The notes below the pieces were generated by a model. That model was not told the origin of the DNA and did not search any database. It was given only the letters and a program-made list of their open reading frames with translations. A stretch of DNA of 64,000 nt from Anagrus nilaparvatae. Its lineage: Eukaryota > Arthropoda > Insecta > Hymenoptera > Mymaridae. The position numbers and the translations under genes are program-made. The DNA is taken from assembly GCA_022575985.1 (NCBI GenBank), contig JAKSXM010000007.1, positions 20,028,501 to 20,092,500 on the forward strand, in the 5' to 3' direction. Of the stretch, positions 24,335 to 32,371 are shown one piece after another (position 1 is the stretch's first letter; every line of letters begins with the position of its first letter).

Positions 24335-26382
24335 TTTTTTTTAATATATTAGCTAACTGAGTTTCTAGATTTACCCAAGAATTCGTTTAAGAGGGTTTTT
24401 TGGGTAATTGAGTAAGAATTTGAGGTAACTTTTTTATGTCGGTAGTTCTTAGCTATTTTTACCCAAGTCTGAGGTCGATGTCTGGGATTTAAAAAATACT
24501 AATTGCACTGGGTTTGGTATGTAAGAATATGGTTACTGGCCAATTTTTAAGGCTCTAGGTGGCTTGGATGCGATTTGGCAGCTGTTTTTCCAATTTTGAT
24601 TTTTTTCGAATTCTCAGCCACCCGTTTGCTTTTTATTTTCTGGACGCCGTAAATAAGCCTAAAAAATATTTTCTATATGAAGGTGGGTAGTAAAAATTCC
24701 CGCCCAATCCGAATCTGACCATATTTTTTCGGGAAAACCTCAGGAAAAGCCGGAAAATCGGAAAAACTAAAGGAAACTTGAAAATACAAATTTCTCAAAA
24801 AGCGTCACTTTTTTTTTTTTTTAATTTTTTTTACATGTGTTTTCCCATACTTTTCATGCTGGTAACCTCCTTTTTTGTCCCATTTGCCTTTTAAGAACTT
24901 AAAAATCAATTTAAGGCTCAAAAAAATGATTTTAAAAATTGTTCATTCTCTGAATTTTCCAATTTTCTCGCTTTTCCTGATAGAAAATGAAAAATCTGAC
25001 TTGATTTTCGGATTCCTCGGGAAATTTTACATTGAAAACCTTATTGGGTAAAATTTTAGAGGCTTTTGTGACGCTGTAAAAAAAAGAGAAACAAAGTAAC
25101 CTGCTAAAATCAAACATAATTATGTTTGATTTTAGCAGGTTACTTTGTTTAATTAAACATAATTAAATTTTGCTATGTTTTTATTCTGTTTATTTTTTTT
25201 AATGATAGCCACAAACAAAATCTTAATAACTGGAATATTTCTACTTGCGGCAAGTGGATTTTTCTTTCAATGTAAGAAAATATAATTTCAATCAAAGTAA
25301 CCTTACAGTGTAAGCCAAACTCATGAAAAACTCACGAGAAACTCACGAAAAACTCACGAGAAACTCACGAGAAACTCACGAGAAACTCTTGAAATAATTA
25401 GAAAAAATTTTGAAATAAAAAATAACATAGTAAAATTTTTTTTTTTCGTGAGTTTTTTGTGAGTTTTAAGTGAGTTTTTTGTGAGTTTTTGGTTAAAAAT
25501 TCAGAAAATGAACAATTTTTAAAATCATTTTTTGAGCCTAAAATTGATTTTTAAGTACTTAAAAGGCAAATGTGTCAAAAAAGGAGATTACCAGCATGAA
25601 AAGTATGGGAAAACACATGTAAAAAAAATTTAAAACAAAAAAAAAGTGACGCTTTTTTACTACCCACCTTTATATGGAAAATATTTTTTAGGCTTATTTA
25701 GGGCGTCCAGAAAATAAAAAGCAAACGGGTGGCTGAGAATTCGAAAAAAATCAAAATTGGAAAAACAGCTGCCAAATCGCAACCAAGGCACCTAGAGCCT
25801 TAAAAATTGGCCAGTAACCATATTATTACATACCAAACACAGTGCAATTAGTATTTTTTAAATCCAAGACATCGACCTCAGACTTGGGTAAAAATAGCTA
25901 AGAACTACCGATGTATAATTAATATTTCACCTTTAAATTAGCAAAAATTACCCCTAAAAGGGGGTGTTTTTGCTTTTTTCGCACTTAGTGAGATCAGATT
26001 CGGGTTTTTTGAGTCGCTAATCAATAATTCGGGGGAATTTTTTATGAATAATTAATATGTCACTCTTAAATTAGCAAAAATAATCCCTAAAAGGGGTGTT
26101 TTTGCTATTTTTGCACTTTGTGCTCCCAAATTAAGCCTATACGGGTTTTTCGGGTCGCTAATCAAGAATTCGGGGGAATTTACCTTTTAATGAGCAAAAA
26201 CAACCCCCTAAAAGGGGTTGTTTTAGGGTTGTTTTAGGGGTTGATTTTGCTACATTAAGGGTGAAATATTATTTATTCATAAAAAAGTACCTTAAATTCT
26301 TGATCAGTGACCCAAAAAATACTCTTAGACCAATTCTTGGCTAAATCTAGAAACTCAGTTTGCTAATATATAAAAAAAAATG
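24335..26382. mobile_element. Long fold-back element (~2 kb)
   Basis: Arms 24335-24960 and about 25500-26382 are inverted copies (ctgagtttctagattta.., gggtggctgagaattcg.. and others). The right arm carries extra tandem blocks (about 25920-26290, 'aaaaggggtgtttttgc'). The loop holds 'actcacgagaa' tandem units facing an inverted 'gtgagttttttgtgag' block, plus a short signal-peptide-like frame at 25202-25271. No transposase seen. Confidence 0.6.
25202..25271 (+). other. Orphan signal-peptide-like exon
   Basis: ATG at 25202 opens 23 codons of a classical hydrophobic leader (NKILITGIFLLAASGFFFQ), ending at a phase-1 donor (T|GTAAGA). This is the same phase as the exons of the two secreted-protein genes in this window. 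The nearest acceptor (..ccttacag near 25306) leads straight to a stop. It may be a captured first exon or chance. Confidence 0.25.
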
Positions 26383-26615
26383 TTTTTAGGGGTAATTTTT
26401 GCAAATTTAAGGGTGTTCTGAAAATATCTCCCTGAAAAGACCCCGATTTTCGTGATCAGCGACCCAAAAAAATATAGTAGAGCAAATCTCATGTTGGCCA
26501 GTGAAAATACACCCCCCCCCCTCCGCGATTTCACTGGAGTATTATTGCTGAGTTCGTTTTAAGAAAGCAATATGTTTTTTATAATTATTATTTAGTACGC
26601 TTCGTGATGATATTT

Positions 26616-26820
26616 ATAGAGCGAAGCTCTACCTTAATGGATGCAAAAATCGACACCTTTCGGACACGATATAGCCAAAACGATCAAACGGAATGCTTTC
26701 ATTTTTAAAAACTGAGTTTATTTTATCGAGTTAATGACACCTATTGTTTTTGGGCCCAATCTGCTATTTCTAAAGGCATGTTTATTCTTGTACTTTTGCT
26801 TCATACAGGTGAAAAACCTT
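26616..26820. repeat. Repeat copy related to 42614-42810
   Basis: About 200 bp beginning tatagagcgaagctctacc, nearly identical to 42614-42810. It includes gacacgatatagccaaaacg and tgtttttgggcccaatctg. It lies about 100 bp left of the Polinton insertion site. Function unknown. Confidence 0.6.
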
Positions 26821-26923
26821 CTAAATGTTATCCGCGCGATAAATTTCATAGCTTTTGCATAAACTTTGCATCAGTGAAATATCATAAAAATGCAAAATAA
26901 CACAAGATTCTTATATTTTTAGG

Positions 26924-26929
26924 CACGAT
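26924..26929. repeat. Target-site duplication, left (cacgat)
   Basis: Six bases directly outside the left TIR, identical to 39166-39171. A 6-bp duplication is the expected product of Polinton integrase. Confidence 0.85.
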
Positions 26930-27137
26930 AGTAGTATAGTAAAGGGGAAGATACCCAAGAAAGATACCCAAGAAAGATACCCAAGAAAGATACCCAAGAA
27001 AGATACCCAAAAAAGATACCCCAACGGGGACCTTCCCCCAGAGGATGATGTACCCCAGAGGTGTGTCGGTAAAGTAGATTTGAATTGGTAAGGTAGGGCC
27101 AAGTCGATAATGTAGATTGATGTCGGTAAAAAAATTT

Positions 27138-27222
27138 CGCTGTGGGCAGGGTTCGAACCTGCGCGGGTTTTTGTTAACCCATTGCCCTCGATAGCAACCC
27201 TTAACCACTTGGATACCACAGC
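27138..27222 (-). tRNA. tRNA-Ser-like gene (CGA) in the left TIR
   Basis: 85 nt with a perfect 7-bp acceptor stem (GCTGTGG/CCACAGC), D-arm with AAGTGGTTAA, T-arm GCAGG-TTCGAAC-CCTGC, a B box GGTTCGAAC and a long variable arm (GGGTT/AACCC), as in tRNA-Ser. Alignment of the anticodon region gives CGA. However, the anticodon arm is one base short of standard (4-5 bp stem, odd loop), so it could be a pseudo-tRNA. A T7 run directly downstream on the minus strand fits Pol III termination. Confidence 0.7.
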
Positions 27223-27238
27223 ATATGTAATAATAGAG

Positions 27239-27274
27239 CACTAACATGGCCTAAGTAATTAGGTCTTGTTAGTG
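27239..27274. repeat. 36-bp palindrome in left TIR
   Basis: cactaaca...tgttagtg ends with an inner CCTAA/TTAGG pairing. It lies next to the tRNA-like gene, and its mirror copy is at 38821-38856. It could be a protein-binding or replication site; no direct evidence. Confidence 0.5.
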
Positions 27275-27351
27275 ATCTTTTATGTGTGAAGGGTGGGGGT
27301 AAAAATAAAAAGAATCAAATAGAATTAATAAATTTATTTATAAAAATTACA

Positions 27352-27423
27352 TTATTTTTTTGCTTTTTTAATACTTTTAGATTTATTTTGTACTTTCTTA
27401 AGTTTTGGTTTAGTTCTTAACAT
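27352..27423 (-). pseudogene. Orphan C-terminal coding tail in left TIR
   Basis: Because the right TIR includes the last 19 codons of the rightmost gene, the left TIR carries the same Lys-rich tail (..KSIKKAKK, stop at 27352-27354) on the minus strand. An ATG at 27423 and an acceptor-like tttcag just upstream make it look like a 23-codon terminal exon. Most likely a by-product of TIR expansion. Confidence 0.45.
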
Positions 27424-27571
27424 ATCTGAAAAATTTAAATAATTCATTAACATAAAGTTATTTTATACTAATTACAAAAGTAAATCAATTATAAATAATT
27501 TTAAAATAGTTTATATGCTAAATATAATTTTTTTATAGGACTATTTTTTTTACATTCTAAAAACACGTTAT

Positions 27572-28393
27572 TTAGTATATAATCTCAGCTTTTCGTAATT
27601 CTTCGATAATTAACTTAATTTCATTATCATATCCAATAAACCCAGCATTTTTCTTTGCAACTAATACTCTCAGACGATCAACAAGTTTATTTGGATCATC
27701 CCAATTGTCGTAATCGAATGATGAATCGATGGTATCACTACATGTTGATGTTGAACCATGAGCGGAGGAATATAAAAAATTTTGATCTATAGAACTTTTA
27801 AAACTCTGATTTTTATTGAATGATTGATCAGCTTCATCCATATTAAAATTTTCTTGAGGTGAATTATTTTGACTATTGTTTAGGTATCTTGTTTGTTTCA
27901 ATTTATTTCTCCTAGGTTTATTGCTAGTAAATGATGACTCGATCGTGTTTACTCCTATACTTCGAACAGATTTTTCTGTATTCGTCGCCTTATCACAAAA
28001 AGTTTTTTCATTATCTAATTCTTCAAAATGAAATAATTTTTTGGTAGAATCATATTCTGTTTCTTCTTGTAATGTGTTTAAATCATCATCATCATCGTCA
28101 TTACTTATTTCCGTATGACAAGATTTAGATGAATTCTCATACTTTTTCTGATCAAAATTTTCATCTTTTAACGATTTATAATCTTTTGAATGATTGTGTA
28201 CAATATTCATATGTGTGATAGAATTCGCAATGATTAAAACTTTCGCCTTACACATTTTGTGTACACATCTCCATACATCACCTGAACGAATTTTCCAACC
28301 AAAGCGATACACTTGATCATCTATCTTTTTAAGCTGCCTACCCTTTCGACTAAGTAAATCTTCCGATGTTAACATTTTGAGATTATATTTCAT
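27572..28393 (-). CDS. FLYWCH zinc-finger protein of the Polinton
   Basis: 273 aa from the first ATG at 28393; the open frame extends further upstream without ATG. Residues about 11-70 form a FLYWCH-type zinc finger: a YRFGWKIRSGDVWRC core, then C-x4-C and a closing H-N-H. FLYWCH domains bind DNA or proteins and are common in insect transposon proteins. The middle is acidic and polar (a D-run, then Ser/Asn-rich) and probably disordered. The last ~40 residues (WDDPN..LVDRLR..EELRKAEIIY) form a module that recurs at the end of the protein at 30949. It is the leftmost gene, reading toward the left TIR. A DNA-binding regulatory or terminal-binding role is inferred, not shown. Confidence 0.75.
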   Translation of the reverse strand: MKYNLKMLTSEDLLSRKGRQLKKIDDQVYRFGWKIRSGDVWRCVHKMCKAKVLIIANSITHMNIVHNHSKDYKSLKDENFDQKKYENSSKSCHTEISNDDDDDDLNTLQEETEYDSTKKLFHFEELDNEKTFCDKATNTEKSVRSIGVNTIESSFTSNKPRRNKLKQTRYLNNSQNNSPQENFNMDEADQSFNKNQSFKSSIDQNFLYSSAHGSTSTCSDTIDSSFDYDNWDDPNKLVDRLRVLVAKKNAGFIGYDNEIKLIIEELRKAEIIY

Positions 28394-28546
28394 ACTGATA
28401 AAGTAATAGGAATGAATGTAACTATATAACAAAACAAATTATGTTCATAATTCGATAATCTTCGATAATATTTTTTTATTTATTAACTTCACATACTTTC
28501 GGTAATTATCAGCAAACTTCACAATAGTTTATTTAAGTTAGATGAT

Positions 28547-29045
28547 AACTATATAAAAATTGCGCTAACTATACTAAAAATTGCGCTAAATATACTAAAA
28601 ATTGCGCTAACTATACTAAAAATTGCGCTAAATATACTAAAAATTGCGCTAACTATACTAAAAATTGCGCTAACTATATAAAAATTGCGCTAAATATACT
28701 AAAAATTGCGCTAACTATACTAAAAATTGCGCTAAATATACTAAAAATTGCGCTAACTATACTAAAAATTGCGTTAACTATACTAAAAATTGCGCTAAAT
28801 ATACTAAAAATTGCGCTAACTATATAAAAATTGCGCTAAATATACTAAAAATTGCGCTAACTATATAAAAATTGCGCTAACTATACTAAAAATTGCGCTA
28901 AATATACTAAAAATTGCGCTAACTATATAAAAATTGCGCTAAATATAATAAAAATTGCGCTAACTATATAAAAATTGCGCTAACTATACTAAAAATTGCG
29001 CTAAATATACTAAAAATTGCGCTAACTATAAAAAGTGGCGCTAAC
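28547..29045. repeat. Tandem array of ~21-bp repeats (23 copies) inside the Polinton
   Basis: Unit 'tatactaaaaattgcgctaaa' of 20-21 bp, with 23 clear copies and one degenerate copy at the right edge. The units come in two kinds, ending ctaaC or ctaaA. They run in the order C-A-C-A-C four times, then C-A-C, so a five-unit (~104-bp) higher-order period has been amplified. It lies between the FLYWCH gene and a small gene, both leftward, at the side of the element where a polymerase gene might once have been. TATA-like segments recur, so a regulatory or origin function is possible. Confidence 0.9.
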
Positions 29046-29251
29046 TTTATAAAATCGGTGCATTTTGATAGATTTATTTTCAAGTTAAATGATATTAGAG
29101 ATAAAAGGAGCATGAGAATTAAAAAAAAATCTTTTTCCATAAATAATCTTTATTAAAAATCTCAAACTGTACAATACAAAAATAAATTTACATTTTTTAA
29201 TATTAAATTTTATAAATTTTGTTTTACATTTATTTATAACCTTAAAAATAT

Positions 29252-29491
29252 TCATATTAAGCGTTCTTTATCTGATTTCTTTTCAGATTTTTTAGCAGTC
29301 GTAATCAAATAACTATGTTGAGAACTTGTATATTTATTACTTTCACTATATGATGGATTCGAGAAGCTGATTGTTTCTTTTCCTTTATAAGTACTTGTCC
29401 ATCGTTTTTGTTCACTCTTTTCTTGTCCTTCTTCTTTCAACTTAGTATATTTTACATCTGAAGATGCTGATCTGCTATGATCCTGACCCAT
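29252..29491 (-). CDS. Small hydrophilic Polinton protein, unknown
   Basis: 79 aa from ATG at 29491. Rich in Ser, Lys and Glu with no hydrophobic segment and no recognised domain. A TATAAATA-like box lies about 80 bp upstream on the same strand, and a TTTATT (minus-strand AATAAA) lies just past its stop near 29229. It sits between the 21-bp array and the integrase gene. Its composition suggests a disordered protein. It may be an accessory gene; the coding call rests on the open frame, promoter-like box and poly(A) signal only. Confidence 0.5.
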   Translation of the reverse strand: MGQDHSRSASSDVKYTKLKEEGQEKSEQKRWTSTYKGKETISFSNPSYSESNKYTSSQHSYLITTAKKSEKKSDKERLI

Positions 29492-29544
29492 GACTGACAA
29501 AATTAATAATAAGCTCTAATTCAAAGAGCAGATGTATTTATACC

Positions 29545-30465
29545 TTATAAATCGGATTTGTCTATCCAGCTGTTGTGAGAGTTATCGAAACCAAGCCATT
29601 TTACAAAAAGTTTATTCCCTCTCTTTTTTAAAACTTTTTCAATGAGATAAACATCTGCATTGGTTGTTTTTTGAAGTTCAAATTCATAGAATCCACCAGA
29701 AATCAAATTTCCTTGATAATCTTTTAATTCATACGTGAATGGAATAGTTGGTTTAATTTTTTCAATCGTGAAAACTTCTGTTGTATAATTTGGGGTATAC
29801 CCCTTTTCAAAAATATGTTTATATTTACTTATTCTAACTTTATCTGATACTTTAAATTTTGGCTTATCTCTAACACATTTTCCATTGAAATATCTTTGCA
29901 AAACTAATAATTTATTCTCGTGATTCACATCTTTAGGTTTCATTCCAATACTTCGATGTTTGGTATTATTATACTTTGAAATTAATTCAGGTAAAATATC
30001 TACCCATTTATAATTTCCATTAAGACTAAATTTTTTCCACATTATACTTTTCAAAGTACGATTGAAACGCTCCACGATCGAAGCTTTTAAATGGCTGTAC
30101 GTAGAATACAAATGAACTTTATATTTTTTCAATAATTGTTTACATGTCTTATTGTAAAATTCGGTTCCCTGGTCTACGTGAAGTTTCGATGGTACTCGCC
30201 CTTGTTTAAAAATTGATTCTAACGCCTTAGCGACTTCTTCACCTGTTTTTTGCTTCAATGGTACACCCCAAGCATACTTTGAAAAATTATCTATTACAGT
30301 GAGTAAATAGTTGTATCCTTTATTTTCTCGTGAATGTGTATCCATTACAACTAAATCTGCTTGCCAAGTTTCATCGATTCCTCGAATATCAACTTTACGT
30401 CTTCTAAAGTTTTTTCTAACGGGCTTATGTAATTCTTCAACTAAGGCTTCTTTCACTTGTTGCAT
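29545..30465 (-). CDS. Retroviral-type integrase with chromodomain
   Basis: 306 aa from the ATG at 30465; a stop lies seven codons upstream, so no longer start exists. It catalyses strand transfer of the element's ends into host DNA. The DDE core is visible: Asp in WQADL (about residue 37), Asp in HVDQGTEF (about 98) and Glu in SIVERFNRTLK (about 132), with 33 residues between the last two, as usual for Polinton integrases. An SH3-like region follows (about 190-255). The last ~35 residues are a chromodomain (VYLIEKVL..FVKWLGF..SWI), which may bias insertion by reading chromatin marks. The N-terminal HHCC zinc domain usual in this family is missing. The gene start overlaps the end of the coiled-coil gene by 29 bp in another frame. 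The 6-bp target duplication shows that integrase acted on this copy. Confidence 0.88.
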   Translation of the reverse strand: MQQVKEALVEELHKPVRKNFRRRKVDIRGIDETWQADLVVMDTHSRENKGYNYLLTVIDNFSKYAWGVPLKQKTGEEVAKALESIFKQGRVPSKLHVDQGTEFYNKTCKQLLKKYKVHLYSTYSHLKASIVERFNRTLKSIMWKKFSLNGNYKWVDILPELISKYNNTKHRSIGMKPKDVNHENKLLVLQRYFNGKCVRDKPKFKVSDKVRISKYKHIFEKGYTPNYTTEVFTIEKIKPTIPFTYELKDYQGNLISGGFYEFELQKTTNADVYLIEKVLKKRGNKLFVKWLGFDNSHNSWIDKSDL

Positions 30466-30916
30466 TATCTTCAATTTCAACTTCAACTAGTTTTGGATTT
30501 ATTTCTTTAGCTAAGTTTTTTATTATTCTACTATTTTTATTAACTCTCCTTCTAAGTTTGGTTATACTGTTGTCAAAATCATTTATTTTTTGATTAAATC
30601 CATCTACAGTTTCCTTTATATTTTTTATTTTTTCATCAAAACTTGCTAAAGTTGTTCCAAATGATTCAAGATTAGCTTTAAAATCACTGAATACAGGTTC
30701 AAATTCTCTTATTAATGCATATGATTCAACAGCTAATTTTTCTGAAAGAATATTTAAATTAACTGCGTCGTATTTATCAGTAGCGTCTGCAACTTGACGC
30801 AACAATTTGTTTTCTATGTTGTAGTCTCCTGTTTCAGTTAAATTGAATCCAATTCCAGGAGGTCCACGTAAACTTTTTTCTTTATTTAAAACACGTCCAA
30901 ATACGTCGACGGACAT
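30437..30916 (-). CDS. Coiled-coil virion-associated protein
   Basis: 159 aa from ATG at 30916. The N-terminal signature (MSVDVFGRVL..RGPPGIGFNLT..DYNIENKLL..VA..DAVNL) is one I recognise from proteins repeatedly encoded in insect and cnidarian Polinton-like elements. The rest (about 65-140) is a long heptad-rich coiled coil. This layout (a short head plus a trimerising stalk) suggests a fibre- or spike-like capsid attachment protein, which is inference. On the minus strand a TATATATT near 30952-30960 is followed about 31 nt later by a TCATTT initiator before the ATG. Its 3' end overlaps the integrase start. Confidence 0.65.
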   Translation of the reverse strand: MSVDVFGRVLNKEKSLRGPPGIGFNLTETGDYNIENKLLRQVADATDKYDAVNLNILSEKLAVESYALIREFEPVFSDFKANLESFGTTLASFDEKIKNIKETVDGFNQKINDFDNSITKLRRRVNKNSRIIKNLAKEINPKLVEVEIEDNATSERSLS

Positions 30917-30948
30917 AATTAAAATGAGGAATTTTTTTGAATGCCTCT

Positions 30949-32044
30949 CTAATATATAATTTCTGCTTCACGCAGTTCTTCTATGATTGAGAGAATTTCA
31001 TTATCATGATTATTATTTCCAGCTTGCCTTTCTGCTACTAGGATTCTCAAACGATCAACTAACTCATTTGGATCGTCCCAATGAGTATACTGCACTTGAC
31101 TATTGTTAGTTACCATATATTTAGGTAAAAACGGTATTCCATCTCCAGTTACTTCTAATGCCTTCACAACATAATTCAAGTATTTTGAAGATTTGTTGAC
31201 TCTCATTGATTCTTCTGGTCGATAAAATTTTCGATGAGCATTTGTAGCTCTTATAATTTTTCCATAAGTTTTTAAATTTTCAGATGTAACTAAATCACCA
31301 GTTGGATAATTTTTAAAAATTAATTCCAACAATCCTATCTCATATGGATAAGATGAATCTCCAAGAATAAATTTATCCTCCTCAAATTCAATTTTTTTAT
31401 TACCAATTTGAAATGATTTATTTGCCATTTTTCGCACACCAAATGCAGTATCGAGATCTCTTTTTGAAGATTTATTTTTAAACATGTCTAAATAATCATT
31501 AATCAGTGGATTATTTAATTGTTTTGTTTTATTTAATTTTTTCTTTTTGGAATTATCTAATCTTAACGTTTTATTGGGTGATGGTGTAAAATCATTAGAA
31601 TATGATTCTTCTGACATCAACTCCTCCTCACTTTCCATAAATTTTCGTTTCTCCACCATTTCATTCTCCTCTAGGAATTCTTTATTTTCCAACAGTTCTT
31701 CATTATCTATGAATTTTTTATTATCTATCAATTCTTCATCATCATTTTCATCATTACTTACAGCAGATTGAAATCTCGTATTCCATGTAGACTTTTCATG
31801 TTTCTTTATCTTAAAAGGGGTGCTGCTGGGTAATTGTAAAATGCTTTTTTTAACAAAAGTTTTCGGTAAATTTTTCTATTTTTTTCAAAGGTTTAGTTAT
31901 AGGCTTAAGACTTTCATTTATCATTTGCTCAGCATTTTCTCTTCCCAATTTTAGAGCCAGATGCTTACGTTTTATAGATTCTCTAGCCTTTATGATTCGT
32001 TCAAGCAATTCTTTTTTTATAGGAATATCTCCCTTAAAATCCAT
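30949..32044 (-). CDS. Polinton WDDPNELVDRLR-type protein, frameshifted
   Basis: Two overlapping minus-strand frames look like one gene. The N-terminal part starts at ATG 32044 (Lys-rich helical segment with KRKHLALKLGRENAE) and runs to a stop near 31850. The rest continues in another frame to 30949. That second frame is open back to about 31882 without any ATG. One base in the T-run near 31856-31862 accounts for the shift. The C-terminal part holds an acidic Glu-rich stretch, then a conserved globular region (KKIEFEEDKFILGDSSY.., TNAHRKFYRPEES) and the ~40-aa ending WDDPNELVDRLR..EELREAEIIY. The whole is typical of a widespread insect Polinton-associated protein of unknown role. The break may be a mutation, a sequence error or a programmed +1 shift. 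Confidence 0.65.
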
Positions 32045-32071
32045 CTTCACTCTTTGAGAGATTGTGATGTA

Positions 32072-32260
32072 CTAAATGGTATCTAAGTCATTACTACTAT
32101 TTATAAGCAAATTTTTGAGATCTTTATTATTAGTAAAAAATCTTTTCTTAAATTCACTAAATGTCATTTCAGATTTTACATAATTTTCATAAGCTAATCT
32201 GAGTATCATTATTACTTTAAATTCAAGATCTGCATAAGTATGATTTTTATTAGATGACAT
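32072..32260 (-). CDS. Small Polinton protein, unknown
   Basis: 62 aa from ATG at 32260. Predicted mostly helical (YADLEFKVIMILRLAYENYVK..EFKKRFF), with no known motif. It sits between the ATPase gene and the frameshifted gene in the leftward block, with short spacers on both sides, consistent with a compact viral gene array. The coding call rests on position and plausible composition only. Confidence 0.45.
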   Translation of the reverse strand: MSSNKNHTYADLEFKVIMILRLAYENYVKSEMTFSEFKKRFFTNNKDLKNLLINSSNDLDTI

Positions 32261-32371
32261 ATAAATATCTTTTGGCAATATTTTGATTACGCCTGGATTA
32301 TGTTTTGATTTTACTATTTTCCATCTTTACTCTTGAAGAGCTCATAGTAGACTAAATTATTTTTCTTCATT

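Larger units (their letters stand above)
26930..27411 (+). repeat. Left terminal inverted repeat of the Polinton
   Basis: 482 bp, identical by eye to the reverse complement of 38684-39165. From the outside in it holds about five units of a 13-bp repeat (gatacccaagaaa, about 26948-27015), a tRNA-Ser-like gene on the minus strand, a 36-bp imperfect palindrome (27239-27274) and an AT-rich inner part. The inner part corresponds to the 3' end of the rightmost gene. Confidence 0.9.

Noticed and set aside
26882..27247. Two 100-120-codon open frames in each Polinton TIR (also 38848-39205)
   Set aside because: They run through the tRNA-like gene and the 13-bp tandem repeats and mirror each other in the two TIRs. 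No protein features; explained by the repeat structure.
28549..29045. The 21-bp array considered as a CRISPR-like array
   Set aside because: Units are directly adjacent with no unique spacers, and this is eukaryotic DNA.
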